Part shown: piece by piece, positions 47,130-56,291 of the stretch | Layout of the letters: each line of letters begins with the position of its first letter | Position numbering within the stretch: position 1 is the stretch's first letter | From: Helicobacter canis | Lineage (GTDB): Bacteria > Campylobacterota > Campylobacteria > Campylobacterales > Helicobacteraceae | Assembly (NCBI RefSeq): GCF_008693005.1 | Contig: NZ_VXKE01000001.1 | Coordinates: 124,001-188,000, forward strand | DNA length: 64,000 bases | Direction: 5' to 3' | Position numbers and translations under genes: made by a program | The notes under the pieces: model-generated | What the model was told of the DNA's origin: nothing | Seen by the model: only the letters and a program-made list of their open reading frames with translations | The model's database searches: none

Positions 47130-47539
47130 TATTCTGTGGTATCTTTTTGCGCAAGTGGGGATTCTTGCCTTTGTAGCAGTGGATCAAATAAATTGGGGGC
47201 GTGTGGCTCTTCTTGGATAAAAGTGGATTCTAGGTTTGTAGCAAGCTCATCGCTAGACTTGCTAGAATCTAATGGGCTATCATCTAGTGTGTTTTGCGCA
47301 GATGCTAGCAAGGCGTATCTTTGCATACTGAGATCAATCCTAGAATCCACTTCTTGGATTTTAGATTCTAGCTCGCACTTTTTATGCACGACATCTAAAT
47401 ACGCGCGCAAAAGTGTGAGTAAATCTGTATTATTATGTGCAAAAAGCTCTCGTATCTCCGCTCCAGCTTGCTCATTGTAGCCTTTAAGCGATATGCCAAA
47501 ATCTCTCCCAGAAATCCGCACTTCTAGCTGCTCACTCAT
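47129..47539 (-). CDS. Small coiled-coil protein, possibly ZapA-like
   Basis: 136 residues from the ATG at 47539 (MSEQLEVRISGRDFGISLK); the frame is open to 47572 but this ATG matches a domain start. The first 75 residues resemble ZapA (a beta-strand segment with R-I-S-G-R-D, then a long helix), which bundles FtsZ filaments. The rest is acidic and low complexity. It overlaps the gene before by 8 nt and priA by one base, so it is coupled to both. The ZapA assignment is tentative. Confidence 0.65.
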   Translation of the reverse strand: MSEQLEVRISGRDFGISLKGYNEQAGAEIRELFAHNNTDLLTLLRAYLDVVHKKCELESKIQEVDSRIDLSMQRYALLASAQNTLDDSPLDSSKSSDELATNLESTFIQEEPHAPNLFDPLLQRQESPLAQKDTTE

Positions 47540-47783
47540 TATTGCCCCCGCTAGATTCCTGCTTGCCATCAAGCGTGGTGGAGATTTTGTTATAGAGAGA
47601 TTCTACGGCGCGGTCGCGACTGCCTATCTCTTCATAAAGTGCAGAGATTTGCAAGTCTTTTTGACTAGACTCTGCGCGTAGGGTCGCTAGCTCCTTGCGT
47701 GCGGATTCTAGCTCACTTGCTAGGCTTTCATACGCGCTAAGTAGGGTTGTGATCTTTTCTTCAAGTTGAGTGATTGATGTCAT
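47532..47783 (-). CDS. Short coiled-coil protein
   Basis: An 83-residue protein predicted to be nearly all coiled coil (LEEKITTLLSAYESLASELESARKEL and onward, with heptad leucines) and a Gly/Asn-rich tail. Size and structure resemble ZapB-type division proteins or bacterial prefoldin-like proteins, but I cannot assign it. AAGGAA precedes the ATG. First gene of the unit that continues to the ZapA-like gene and priA. Confidence 0.68.
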   Translation of the reverse strand: MTSITQLEEKITTLLSAYESLASELESARKELATLRAESSQKDLQISALYEEIGSRDRAVESLYNKISTTLDGKQESSGGNNE

Positions 47784-47823
47784 TGATATTCCTTAGGAAG
47801 TATGTGTCGCAAGCCACATTGGC

Positions 47824-47829
47824 TATAAT
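47824..47829 (+). promoter_or_regulatory. -10 box TATAAT for uvrB
   Basis: TATAAT within the near-palindrome GGCTATAATTGTAGCC at 47821-47836, 33 nt before the uvrB ATG. Confidence 0.6.
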
Positions 47830-47833
47830 TGTA
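47828..47833 (-). promoter_or_regulatory. -10 box TACAAT for the coiled-coil/priA unit
   Basis: TACAAT on the minus strand, overlapping the uvrB -10 by two bases, 44 nt before the ATG at 47783. Confidence 0.5.
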
Positions 47834-47861
47834 GCCAAATTTTCCACAAAGGCTACCGCAA

Positions 47862-49838
47862 ATGGCGCAATTTCTCCTACATTCCCCCTACTCTCCAGCA
47901 GGAGACCAGCCCCAAGCGATTGAAAAAATCACAGACTCTATCGCACAGGGTGCGAAATACTCCACACTTGTGGGCGTTACAGGCAGTGGCAAAACCTACA
48001 CGATGGCAAATATCATCGCTAAAGCGCAAATGCCAACACTCATAATGACGCACAACAAAACCCTAGCCGCCCAGCTATATAGCGAGTTTAAGGGCTTTTT
48101 CCCAAACAATAAGGTGGAGTATTTCATCAGCCACTTTGACTACTACCAGCCAGAAGCCTATATCCCACGCCGCGATTTGTTTATAGAAAAGGATTCTAGC
48201 ATTAACGATGAATTAGAGCGGCTACGGCTCTCTGCCACGACTTCACTGCTAGCCTATGATGATGTGATTGTGATAGCTTCAGTATCGGCAAACTATGGGC
48301 TAGGTAATCCGCAAGAGTATTTAACAATGATAGAAAAGCTAGAAATGGGGCAGGAGCGAAATTATAAAAGCCTGCTTACAAAGCTTGTGGATATGGGCTA
48401 CACGCGCAATGATGTGGTGTTTGAGCGCGGTAATTTCCGCGTAAATGGCGATAGTATTGATGTCTTTCCAGCGTATAATGAGAGGGAGTTTGTGCGCCTA
48501 GAGTTTTTTGGCGATGAGATAGAATCCATTAGTATATGGGACGAGCTAGAGCGGGTAAAAATCCGCGATAGCCAAAGTGTCGTGCTCTATGCGGCAAATC
48601 AATTTATCGTAGGGGCGAACCGCTTGCAGCAAGCTTTGAGCGATATTGAAGCGGAGCTAGATTCTAGGCTTGCGGAGTTTGAGAGAGCAGACAAAATGGT
48701 GGAATATGCAAGGCTAAAAGGGCGCACGGAGTTTGATTTAGAAATGATTAGAGAATCTGGAATCTGCAAGGGGATTGAAAACTACGCTAGACATCTCACA
48801 GGCAAAGCCCCGGGCGAAACGCCTTATTCCTTGCTAGATTATTTTGCGCAAAAGGGCAAGCCATATTTGATTATCGTTGATGAATCGCATGTGAGCCTGC
48901 CGCAATTTGGCGGAATGTATGCAGGCGATAGAAGCCGCAAGGAAGTGCTTGTGGAATATGGCTTTAGACTGCCCAGTGCGTTAGATAATCGCCCCTTGCG
49001 CTTTGATGAGTTTATTAACAAAGCACCGCATTTTCTCTTTGTCTCTGCTACGCCTGCAAAGCTAGAGCTAGAGCTTAGTCAAAGCCATATTGCCGAGCAG
49101 ATTATCCGCCCAACAGGGCTTTTAGACCCGCTGTATGAAGTGCGAGATAGTGATAATCAAGTGCTTGATTTATACGATGAGATAAAGCTAAGGGTGGAAA
49201 ATAATGAGCGAGTGCTTATCACCACACTGACGAAAAAAATGGCAGAAGAGCTAAGCAAGCATTATGGGGAGCTTGGAATAAAGGTGCGCTATATGCATAG
49301 CGATATTGATGCCATTGAGCGAAATCACCTTATCCGCTCACTACGACTAGGGGAGTTTGATGTGCTTATTGGGATAAATCTTTTACGCGAGGGGCTAGAC
49401 TTGCCAGAAGTGAGCCTAATAGCGATAATGGATGCGGATAAAGAAGGATTCTTACGCAGTGAGACAAGCCTTATTCAAACAATGGGGAGGGCGGCTAGGA
49501 ATGTCAATGGCAAGGTGATTTTATATGCGAAAAAAGTTACAGGCTCTATGCAAAGGGCATTTGATATTACAGACTATCGCCGAGCTAAACAAGAAGCGTT
49601 TAACAAGGAGCATAATATCACGCCAAAGAGTGTCGCGCGCAATGTCGAGCAGGAGCTAAAACTAGAGAGCTCTAGCACTCTTTATGAGAAAGCTAGCAAG
49701 CTGCGCAAAATCCCCAAGGCTGAAAGAGAGGCGATCATTAAAGATTTGCAGCACAAAATGCACCAAGCCGCCAAGGCATTAGAGTTTGAAGAAGCGGCTA
49801 GAATCCGCGATGAGATCACCAAGCTCCGCACGATGTAA
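47862..49838 (+). CDS. uvrB: UvrABC excinuclease subunit UvrB
   Basis: A 658-residue nucleotide-excision-repair helicase. Walker A GVTGSGKT is at residues 38-45. The beta-hairpin that grips DNA is [20 protein letters not shown]. Helicase motifs [10 protein letters not shown] and QTMGRAARN are present, and the C-terminal UVR domain ([17 protein letters not shown]) binds UvrC. Length is normal. Divergent from the priA unit. Confidence 0.98.
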   Translation: MAQFLLHSPYSPAGDQPQAIEKITDSIAQGAKYSTLVGVTGSGKTYTMANIIAKAQMPTLIMTHNKTLAAQLYSEFKGFFPNNKVEYFISHFDYYQPEAYIPRRDLFIEKDSSINDELERLRLSATTSLLAYDDVIVIASVSANYGLGNPQEYLTMIEKLEMGQERNYKSLLTKLVDMGYTRNDVVFERGNFRVNGDSIDVFPAYNEREFVRLEFFGDEIESISIWDELERVKIRDSQSVVLYAANQFIVGANRLQQALSDIEAELDSRLAEFERADKMVEYARLKGRTEFDLEMIRESGICKGIENYARHLTGKAPGETPYSLLDYFAQKGKPYLIIVDESHVSLPQFGGMYAGDRSRKEVLVEYGFRLPSALDNRPLRFDEFINKAPHFLFVSATPAKLELELSQSHIAEQIIRPTGLLDPLYEVRDSDNQVLDLYDEIKLRVENNERVLITTLTKKMAEELSKHYGELGIKVRYMHSDIDAIERNHLIRSLRLGEFDVLIGINLLREGLDLPEVSLIAIMDADKEGFLRSETSLIQTMGRAARNVNGKVILYAKKVTGSMQRAFDITDYRRAKQEAFNKEHNITPKSVARNVEQELKLESSSTLYEKASKLRKIPKAEREAIIKDLQHKMHQAAKALEFEEAARIRDEITKLRTM

Positions 49839-49912
49839 AGGCTTAAATGAAAAAGACTTTTTCTGTTGTCACCCCATAAACACTGCGACTTTGTAACAAA
49901 ATGGCACAAATC

Positions 49913-49932
49913 AAAAAAAAAAAAAAAAAAAA
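49913..49932 (+). repeat. A20 homopolymer upstream of the small membrane protein gene
   Basis: Twenty consecutive A, 9 nt upstream of a TTGATG -35-like element, in the place of an UP element for the promoter that follows. Confidence 0.9.
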
Positions 49933-49941
49933 CACTTTTAT

Positions 49942-49971
49942 TTGATGGGCTTATGGTTGCTTGTTTATAAT
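49942..49971 (+). promoter_or_regulatory. Promoter of the DUF4282-like gene (TTGATG, 18 nt, TATAAT)
   Basis: TTGATG at 49942-49947 and TATAAT at 49966-49971, 18 nt apart, 47 nt before the ATG. One of the few promoters here with a recognisable -35. Confidence 0.6.
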
Positions 49972-50018
49972 GCGTTGTCTTGTATGACAAAGACAAATTA
50001 CATTCTTAAGGAGAAACA

Positions 50019-50276
50019 ATGTTTCGTCGTTTTACCATATCTGTGGGAAATTTTATCGTCACGCTAGTTTATGTGCTTAGTCTTATTGGTATTATCATCT
50101 CTGGTCTAGGCATGATGGCTTCTTACAATCCACTAGCAGGTCTAGGAGTTATCGTTGGTGGAGTATTGCTACTTGTTTCAATCTTTTATGTGTTTTTTCT
50201 CTTTATTGATATGCGCGAGCAGCTTGTTGCCATCAATACCAAACTGAATAAGACAGAAAACAAGGAAAACTGCTAA
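50019..50276 (+). CDS. Small membrane protein, DUF4282-like
   Basis: An 85-residue protein with two membrane helices (FIVTLVYVLSLIGIIISGL and LGVIVGGVLLLVSIFYVFFL) and a short charged C-terminal coiled segment (MREQLVAINTKLNKTENK). This matches the DUF4282 pattern. AAGGAG lies 7 nt before the ATG. Function unknown. The promoter lies next to an A20 tract. Confidence 0.75.
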   Translation: MFRRFTISVGNFIVTLVYVLSLIGIIISGLGMMASYNPLAGLGVIVGGVLLLVSIFYVFFLFIDMREQLVAINTKLNKTENKENC

Positions 50277-50374
50277 AACATTTCATTTTCAAAGGGTTTT
50301 ATAGGGTATATAATTCTCTGCTAAGGACTTGAAAAGCAACAAGCCCTTAGAATCTAAACAATACGAGCGCAAGG

Positions 50375-50785
50375 TCAAGTCTCTTGCTTTTGTGCGCGAG
50401 AGAGCGCATCAAGCACGCCATTGATAAGCCTAGGGGCATTATCATCTCCATACATTTTGGCTAGCTCTATGGCTTCATTGATGATGATGGGCGAGTCAGT
50501 TTGTGTGTAGAGTATCTCATACGCTCCAAGCCGTAGTATGCTCTTCTCCATTTGCCCAAGCCGCTCAAACTCCCACTCCTTCAAATGCTGCTCCAGCTCC
50601 TCTCCCAACGAGTCAAACCGCTCAATCACCCCACGCAAAAGCCCTAGCGCGAAATCTTGCTGCTTATTTTTAATCTTGCGCGCAGTAAGCATCGTGGGTG
50701 CGGATTCTAGCACCGCGCCATTGCCGCACATATAGGCATACAATAGCCCCACGACAGCCTCGCGCGCTTGCGTCCTAGTCGCCAT
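50375..50785 (-). CDS. nusB: Transcription antitermination factor NusB
   Basis: A 136-residue all-helical RNA-binding protein of the antitermination complex that supports rRNA transcription. ATRTQAREAVVGLLYAY is the N-terminal arginine-rich helix, and ILRLGAYEIL and PIIINEAIELAKMYGD are family motifs. Its ATG overlaps the ribH stop by one base. The nusB-ribH-kdsA order is the same as H. pylori HP0001-HP0003. Confidence 0.96.
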   Translation of the reverse strand: MATRTQAREAVVGLLYAYMCGNGAVLESAPTMLTARKIKNKQQDFALGLLRGVIERFDSLGEELEQHLKEWEFERLGQMEKSILRLGAYEILYTQTDSPIIINEAIELAKMYGDDNAPRLINGVLDALSRAQKQET

Positions 50786-51249
50786 TAAATTGCCTTACAT
50801 AAATCCATAAGCTCAATGAGTGAATTCATCGCTTCAAAGCCTTTGTTCCCCACTTTTGCGCCTGCCCTATCGATTGCCTGCTCAATATTATCAGTCGTTA
50901 GCACGCCAAAGCTCACAGGGACTCCATATTGCAAAGTAGTATTGGCAATGCCCTTTGTCGTCTCCGCACTTACATAGTCAAAGTGTGGCGTCCCCCCGCG
51001 GATCACCGCTCCTAGCGCGCATATCCCTTGATACTGCCCCTTTTTTAGCAAGCGATCAAGCACAAATGGCAGCTCCCACGCCCCCGGAGCTAGCACGATG
51101 TCTAGCAAATCAGCATTCCCCCCGTGGCGCAAAAAGCTATCCTTCGCCCCCTCCACCAAACGATCTGTGATGATGTGATTAAACCTAGAGCAGATGATGG
51201 CGACTTTCTCATCACCTTGTAAAATAATTTTCCCTTCAAGTATTCTCAT
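50785..51249 (-). CDS. ribH: 6,7-dimethyl-8-ribityllumazine synthase
   Basis: A 154-residue riboflavin-pathway enzyme that condenses the butanone phosphate with the ribityl pyrimidinedione. Motifs: [40 protein letters not shown] and [12 protein letters not shown]. The ATG at 51249 has AAGGAG 6 nt upstream; the frame open to 51255 (GTG) has not. It forms icosahedral or pentameric assemblies in the family. Confidence 0.97.
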   Translation of the reverse strand: MRILEGKIILQGDEKVAIICSRFNHIITDRLVEGAKDSFLRHGGNADLLDIVLAPGAWELPFVLDRLLKKGQYQGICALGAVIRGGTPHFDYVSAETTKGIANTTLQYGVPVSFGVLTTDNIEQAIDRAGAKVGNKGFEAMNSLIELMDLCKAI

Positions 51250-51268
51250 AAGCACTCCTTATTTAAAT

Positions 51269-52102
51269 TTAGCGCGCATTAAGCGCATTTCTAATAGCAA
51301 AGATCTCATCAAAAAGCGTAGGCAGCTTCTCTAAAGCAATCATATTTGCCCCATCACTTAGGGCATTTGCTGGGTCATAATGCGTCTCTATGAAAAACCC
51401 ATCAACCCCCACAGCCGCTGCTGATCGCGCTAGATATGGGGCGAAGGAGCTATCTCCACTACTTTTACCCCCACCCATACCGGGCATTTGCACGCTATGA
51501 GTTACATCAAAAATCACAGGCGCAAACTCACGCATAATCACAAGCGAGCGCATATCTACGACCAAATTTCCATAGCCAAAGCTTGACCCCCGCTCTGTCA
51601 AGCATACTCCATATTTGCTAGATTCTAGGTAGCTAGCCTCTGTGCCCCCGCGAGTTTTAATCGCCTTTAGCGCGCTATAGCGCATATCTTTTGGGTTCAT
51701 AAACTGCCCCTTTTTGATATTGATCTGCGCCTTTGTCTTTGCTACTGCGACAATCAAATCTGTCTGTCTGCACAAAAATGCTGGAATCTGGACCACATCA
51801 ACCACTTCAGCAAGCAGAGCTGCTTGGTGGGACTCGTGTATGTCTGTGATAAGCTTGTAGCCAAAATCCCTTTTGATAGATTCTAGCATTTTAAGCCCTT
51901 TATCAAGCCCCGGACCGCGGTAGCTCTCAAGGCTTGTGCGATTTGCTTTATCAAAGCTTGCTTTGAAGTAGAGCTCACAATCATCGCACTTGTGTAAAAA
52001 CTCTAGCCCAGCAGCAATGCGCTGCAGCTGCTCTAGGCTCTCTATCACACAAGGACCACAGAAGATAGTTAGCTTGTTGTTTGGTTGAAATATCTCTGCC
52101 AT
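51269..52102 (-). CDS. kdsA: KDO-8-phosphate synthase KdsA
   Basis: A 277-residue enzyme that joins phosphoenolpyruvate and arabinose-5-phosphate to give KDO-8-phosphate for lipopolysaccharide inner core. Motifs: FCGPCVIES at the N-terminus (the Cys marks a metal-dependent form), [23 protein letters not shown] and [17 protein letters not shown] lies before the ATG. It precedes ribH by 19 nt. Confidence 0.97.
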   Translation of the reverse strand: MAEIFQPNNKLTIFCGPCVIESLEQLQRIAAGLEFLHKCDDCELYFKASFDKANRTSLESYRGPGLDKGLKMLESIKRDFGYKLITDIHESHQAALLAEVVDVVQIPAFLCRQTDLIVAVAKTKAQINIKKGQFMNPKDMRYSALKAIKTRGGTEASYLESSKYGVCLTERGSSFGYGNLVVDMRSLVIMREFAPVIFDVTHSVQMPGMGGGKSSGDSSFAPYLARSAAAVGVDGFFIETHYDPANALSDGANMIALEKLPTLFDEIFAIRNALNAR

Positions 52103-52149
52103 TGCCTTTCCTTACTCTAAATTCTAACTTGCATTATAAAGCCTTTACA

Positions 52150-52767
52150 CTAACGGCAATAATATTCCTCAAAGTCAATCCCACAGCGTGCAAGCTCGCT
52201 ACTTATAGAATCTAGCTCTTTAGATTCTAGCTTTTCTAAAACCCTAGACACAAACAAGCCATACTCTTGCGCAAATGCCGGTGCTTTGCTTAGAAGTATG
52301 TCTGCGAAAGCTCGCATATCTTGCAGGCTAAATTCATCACTCCAAAAGCTCTCATATTGGTCAAAATACTGGAATCTACAGCTAAATATACTCATATTCT
52401 TGCTAGCAAGGGCATTGCCAAGCCTTTTTCCAATGGGCGTTTGTAACGCATCTAAAAGCTCACTTTTATAAGGGCGAGAATCTAGTGCTTGCAGCAAGGA
52501 GCTTTTGCCATCTTTTTGGATAGTTTTTATAGCCCCTGTCATTTCACTTTTAAACACCTTTTTACTCGCTTCACTCAAGCAAGATGATGATTGAGCTTTG
52601 TGCTGCAGATCTTTAAGCTGGGTAGTGGTGCTATCAAGCCATACTTGCATATTTAGCGCATTAAAAAGCTCTTCAGCTGCCTTGGACTTTGCAGCTAGTG
52701 TGCCGCAGCAAAGCAAAGCCACAGCACACAAACGCGCCAAGAAGCGCATTTGCTTTGTGGGTATCAC
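52150..52767 (-). CDS. Exported hypothetical protein (DUF2059-like helical)
   Basis: A 205-residue protein with a signal peptide (FLARLCAVALLCCGTLAA) and a helical mature part with paired Cys. The general pattern (AAEELFNALNMQVWLDSTT, later DMRAFADILLSKAPAF) is like DUF2059-type periplasmic proteins, but the match is uncertain. The start is GTG at 52767 with AAGGA 7 nt upstream; it overlaps the carbonic anhydrase stop by 4 nt (GTGA). An ATG at 52749 is the alternative. It sits between kdsA and the carbonic anhydrase gene, which are adjacent in H. pylori. Confidence 0.72.
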   Translation of the reverse strand: MIPTKQMRFLARLCAVALLCCGTLAAKSKAAEELFNALNMQVWLDSTTTQLKDLQHKAQSSSCLSEASKKVFKSEMTGAIKTIQKDGKSSLLQALDSRPYKSELLDALQTPIGKRLGNALASKNMSIFSCRFQYFDQYESFWSDEFSLQDMRAFADILLSKAPAFAQEYGLFVSRVLEKLESKELDSISSELARCGIDFEEYYCR

Positions 52768-53411
52768 TTTTTGTCCTTTTGGACAATGGGCTTAAACTCG
52801 CGCTTGATCATATTGTAGTTTAGAATCTCACCTGTCTCGATAATGTAATACCACCCATACACGCGCAGCTCCCCCCTATCAAAGCGATCTTCCACAAAGG
52901 GATAGCTCATAAGATTCTCTAGCTGCTGCTCGATATTGATTAGCTCTGTAAGCCAAGTGCGCTTAGATTTAGAGCTAGGCTTTAGGGCTTGCACCTTTTC
53001 TTTCACAGGGTCAAGCAGCTTTAGCCACTTTTTCACATAAGGAGTCTCATCAAGCTTTTTAGGTGGCTCGTAGATAAATTCACAAGCCCCGCAATTACTA
53101 TGCCCACAAATGATGATGTTTTGTATCTCTAAAATAGTAAGCGCGTATTCAATCGCTGCTGTGGTAGCCAAAAAGCCCTCGCGCAAAGTCTGCGACTCTT
53201 TGTAAGGGGGGACGATATTGCCCACATTACGCACGACAAACAAATCCCCAGGCTTGGTGTTGGTGATAAGATTAGGCACGACACGAGAATCCACACAGGT
53301 GATAAATAGCGTATGTGGGTCTTGGTGCTGTTTTAGCGACTCATATAAATCTTTGTGCGCGGAAAAGTCTTCTTCTTGGAACTTGATCGCACCTTCAAAT
53401 AGCTCTTTCAT
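52764..53411 (-). CDS. Beta-class carbonic anhydrase
   Basis: 215 residues from the ATG at 53411 (AAGG 7 nt upstream); the frame runs to 53432 without support. Zinc ligands are Cys39 in ITCVDSR, His104 and Cys107 in GHSNCGAC, with the Asp41/Arg43 dyad. It interconverts CO2 and bicarbonate and probably aids acid tolerance and carboxylation as in H. pylori HP0004. The exported hypothetical gene is coupled downstream. Confidence 0.94.
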   Translation of the reverse strand: MKELFEGAIKFQEEDFSAHKDLYESLKQHQDPHTLFITCVDSRVVPNLITNTKPGDLFVVRNVGNIVPPYKESQTLREGFLATTAAIEYALTILEIQNIIICGHSNCGACEFIYEPPKKLDETPYVKKWLKLLDPVKEKVQALKPSSKSKRTWLTELINIEQQLENLMSYPFVEDRFDRGELRVYGWYYIIETGEILNYNMIKREFKPIVQKDKK

Positions 53412-53467
53412 ACTAAACCTTAAAAACCACAAAATACTTTAAGAGTAAAACTTAGAAATTAGCCCAC

Positions 53468-53473
53468 ATTGTA
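53468..53473 (-). promoter_or_regulatory. -10 box TACAAT for the carbonic anhydrase unit
   Basis: TACAAT on the minus strand, about 57 nt before the ATG at 53411. Confidence 0.45.
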
Positions 53474-53572
53474 GCCTACTTGTGGTAAAAAAACAATTTC
53501 ACCAGCACTAGAGCGCACAACCAAACATCGCTTCAAGAGATAGAATCTTACCTTGAGTAGCACTACAAGATT

Positions 53573-54655
53573 CTAGAGATTTGATCGCAAAAACACTTCC
53601 ACTCCATCGTGCAATAAGAGTAGCTCGACTCTCCCGCGCAAAGCCGCTTGCGAAAGAAGCTGGCGAAAATGCCAAAAGTCGCTGTCTTTTTTGATGGGTG
53701 TCTTATCAACCCAGATGAATTTATCCCCCACACTTAGCTGAGATAGTCCATCTGGCAAGGGCTTTGCAATCGCCCGAATCACCAAATCCCTATCAATCAC
53801 CACCCCATAACGCTCAAAAAATGTGTCCTGCAATATCCCTCCACCATATCGGCGATCCACTTGCACAGATACTTCAAGTAGCTTATTGTTGCGCAGGATT
53901 CTCACTTGCGCCTTACTTTTTGGCACAAGATCTGCCACAAGCCACTCAAACTGCGCAAGAGAAGTAATCTCGCGCCCATTGATTGCTAGAATCCTATCTT
54001 TTGGCAGTAGTAGCCTTTGTGGGAAAAATATATCAATTTGCTCGACAATCACGCCTTTTGGAAGCTGATCGTTACTAGCTTGTAGATTTGGGGCGACTCG
54101 CACGCCAATATCTCCATACTGCCCACCACGCGCGCTTAAAAATCGATCGATTAAAATTTTGGGGACGAAGTATTGCCCATACGCGCTAATCCCGTAGCTT
54201 TGATAGCAAATCGTGCTAATGACAGAATCGTTAGGCAAGGTCGTGCTAAACTTCCCTAGATCAAACACGCCTTTTTCAAAATTTACAACACTCCCGGGTA
54301 TTGCTTGTGTCGCATTAACAGCAGCTAGCGGCAAAGTGTGAGCAAAAGTATCAAGTGGTTTTAGACGGTAGCTTTTTGGCAGCTTGCCAGAGAAAAGATA
54401 CAGCCCTAAAAAAGGGTCGTGCTTGATAATGCGCGAAGAGCGCAAAGGCTTTTGCGAAAAGGCGATGAGATAAGGCGTATTTTTATACAACACAGAATAC
54501 ACCCTAGTAGAATCTATCGTGCTGCTTGCTTGCTTGTAGTAAGCCTTGCACGCCGAATAATCAAGCCCATACGCCAAGCCAATACAAGCAAGCCAAAGTA
54601 GCAGCGGTTTCATCATAGTAATATTGCGTAGTTTTATCCTTTTTACTTGTGCCAT
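53573..54655 (-). CDS. Exported PDZ-domain protein
   Basis: About 360 residues from the ATG at 54655. A signal peptide (LLLWLACIGLAYG) precedes LDYSACKAYYKQASS. Two PDZ-like modules follow: one near GVIVEQIDIFFPQRLLLPKDRILAINGREI and one near GLSQLSVGDKFIWVDKTPI. I see no protease catalytic residues, so it is probably a periplasmic scaffold. The frame is open to 54730, but that lies upstream of the -10 box. ATGs at 54616 and 54613 are also possible and would give a shorter n-region; no start has an ideal ribosome site. Confidence 0.75.
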   Translation of the reverse strand: MAQVKRIKLRNITMMKPLLLWLACIGLAYGLDYSACKAYYKQASSTIDSTRVYSVLYKNTPYLIAFSQKPLRSSRIIKHDPFLGLYLFSGKLPKSYRLKPLDTFAHTLPLAAVNATQAIPGSVVNFEKGVFDLGKFSTTLPNDSVISTICYQSYGISAYGQYFVPKILIDRFLSARGGQYGDIGVRVAPNLQASNDQLPKGVIVEQIDIFFPQRLLLPKDRILAINGREITSLAQFEWLVADLVPKSKAQVRILRNNKLLEVSVQVDRRYGGGILQDTFFERYGVVIDRDLVIRAIAKPLPDGLSQLSVGDKFIWVDKTPIKKDSDFWHFRQLLSQAALRGRVELLLLHDGVEVFLRSNL

Positions 54656-54685
54656 CGTGCGGTGTATCCTTGATCGATTTGGGCA

Positions 54686-54691
54686 ATTATA
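54686..54691 (-). promoter_or_regulatory. -10 box TATAAT for the PDZ protein gene
   Basis: TATAAT on the minus strand, 30 nt before the ATG at 54655. Confidence 0.5.
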
Positions 54692-54760
54692 GCAAATAAG
54701 AGCAAAACTTATGCGCTGCGATTTTGCCACTAGGTTTGTGTGAGTCTATTTATATTTTGC

Positions 54761-54766
54761 TATAAT
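54761..54766 (+). promoter_or_regulatory. -10 box TATAAT for the 54820-57925 unit
   Basis: TATAAT in TTGCTATAATTTGG, 53 nt before the ATG at 54820. Confidence 0.6.
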
Positions 54767-54819
54767 TTGGCGAGTTTGAGCTGTGTGTATTGACTAGCAG
54801 GAATTAGGAGAGAATCTAT

Positions 54820-56265
54820 ATGCTAACAGGGAAGCTAATTGTTATTGATGAAGAGGCAAAAAAGGGCAAGATAGAGCAGGACTTGAACCAACGCGTATTT
54901 GACTTTGATTTTGCAGTGTGGGATACAGACTCTGGAGAGATGGCTGTGGGGGAAGAAGTAGAGTTTGAAGTAGAAATGCGTGTGGTAACCCACGCTAGAA
55001 TCAAGCCAAAGCCCATTGACCCAGATGAAATCCCTATGACCAAGCTGCCAAATGTGTGTATTGAAGAGTTTTTCGCTAGGGAGAATGAAATCTTACTTGA
55101 GTATAAAGACTTCATAGAAGGGCATTTGAGCCTTGACTTTTTGCGTATGAGACGATTTCTGCTCACGGCATATAATGACTTATGTGAGATGGACAATCTT
55201 ATAGAAAATGACGAACTGCGCAAGGCAAAACTAGAGATCAATCACCTATGGAAAGAGTTTGAAAACTATGTAAAAAAAGCCCAATACACCCCCGCCTACG
55301 CTTTTGAAAAGATCTTTCTCTCCAAACAAACAGAATACATCAAAGTGGAAAAAGACATAGAAGCCACCCAGCTAGCCCTAAATAATGCCAAAGCACAATG
55401 CCAAGTCCTAGGAAACAATCTTGATGCCAGCGAGAAGCGTCTGCAGCGTATGGCAAGTGGATCTGGGCGCGGTGGGCAAGAATACTTGCGCTTTGAAAAA
55501 GAAGTCAAAATGATGCGCAGAACCTATGTCGATCTTATCCAGTTTATCGCCACGCGCCAAGAGTGGCTAGCGCACGAGCGAGAACGAATGAAGAAGTTTA
55601 GAGAAGTGCATTTCCAAGAGTTTGTCGATGTCTATGCGCCAATGCTGCGCGACATTAAAGACCGCTTTGTGGGCTTGCTAAACTCCAAAGCGTATGATTT
55701 AGATTCCGAGCTTTGGGACAGGGCGAAGAAGTCTCAAATCGTGCGCAAGTTCTTCCGCGATGCGCGGATTGAAGGGGGGTTTTCCTCTAAGACATTTTTG
55801 CGCTATTTTCTCCGCGGTCTTGATAGAAACAAAGCTTCACCAAAGACAAAAGAGCTTTTTAGCCTCTTAAAATACTTAGAAGAAATCAGTCATAAAAATG
55901 TGCTTGTTCTGCGTGGCTCGGCTGTTGATGCACTTAAATACAAAGAAGTCATTGAAAAAATAGATTCTACCCTTACAGTTAGTGTAGATAAAAACCCAAT
56001 CAATGCGCTAAAGCTACTTGCTACCACACGGCAAGATATTGTCGTGCTAGATGAGCAAATCGGCGAGATGAGCGCGCTAGATTTTATCCAAAACACCAAA
56101 CAGCTCCCGCAAAAAGAGCCAGCAAAGCCCATTATATTCTGTCTTGTAGTAGCAAAGCTGCCTGATTATGAAAAAGCCGAGGAGGCAAAGCGACTTGGCG
56201 TGCAGTATTTTATCCCAGAGCAGAATATGGACGCGCTTTTTGATTCCGTGCGAATGGCACTCTAA
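54820..56265 (+). CDS. Receiver-like fusion protein of unknown function
   Basis: A 481-residue protein. The N-terminal 65 residues look like a small beta-barrel (GKLIVIDEEAKKGKIEQD, VGEEVEFEVEMRV), similar to cold-shock or OB folds. The middle is a long helical, coiled-coil region (about residues 100-330). The last 115 residues resemble a response-regulator receiver: VLVLRGSA, then DIVVLDEQIGEMSALDFIQ with Asp in the phospho-acceptor place, and KPIIFCLVVAK. The early acidic pair of true receivers is missing, so phosphorylation is doubtful. AGGAG lies 9 nt before the ATG. First gene of a likely unit with ispA and surE. Confidence 0.75.
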   Translation: MLTGKLIVIDEEAKKGKIEQDLNQRVFDFDFAVWDTDSGEMAVGEEVEFEVEMRVVTHARIKPKPIDPDEIPMTKLPNVCIEEFFARENEILLEYKDFIEGHLSLDFLRMRRFLLTAYNDLCEMDNLIENDELRKAKLEINHLWKEFENYVKKAQYTPAYAFEKIFLSKQTEYIKVEKDIEATQLALNNAKAQCQVLGNNLDASEKRLQRMASGSGRGGQEYLRFEKEVKMMRRTYVDLIQFIATRQEWLAHERERMKKFREVHFQEFVDVYAPMLRDIKDRFVGLLNSKAYDLDSELWDRAKKSQIVRKFFRDARIEGGFSSKTFLRYFLRGLDRNKASPKTKELFSLLKYLEEISHKNVLVLRGSAVDALKYKEVIEKIDSTLTVSVDKNPINALKLLATTRQDIVVLDEQIGEMSALDFIQNTKQLPQKEPAKPIIFCLVVAKLPDYEKAEEAKRLGVQYFIPEQNMDALFDSVRMAL

Positions 56266-56291
56266 GTATAAGCTAGAATCTAAGGAGCATA

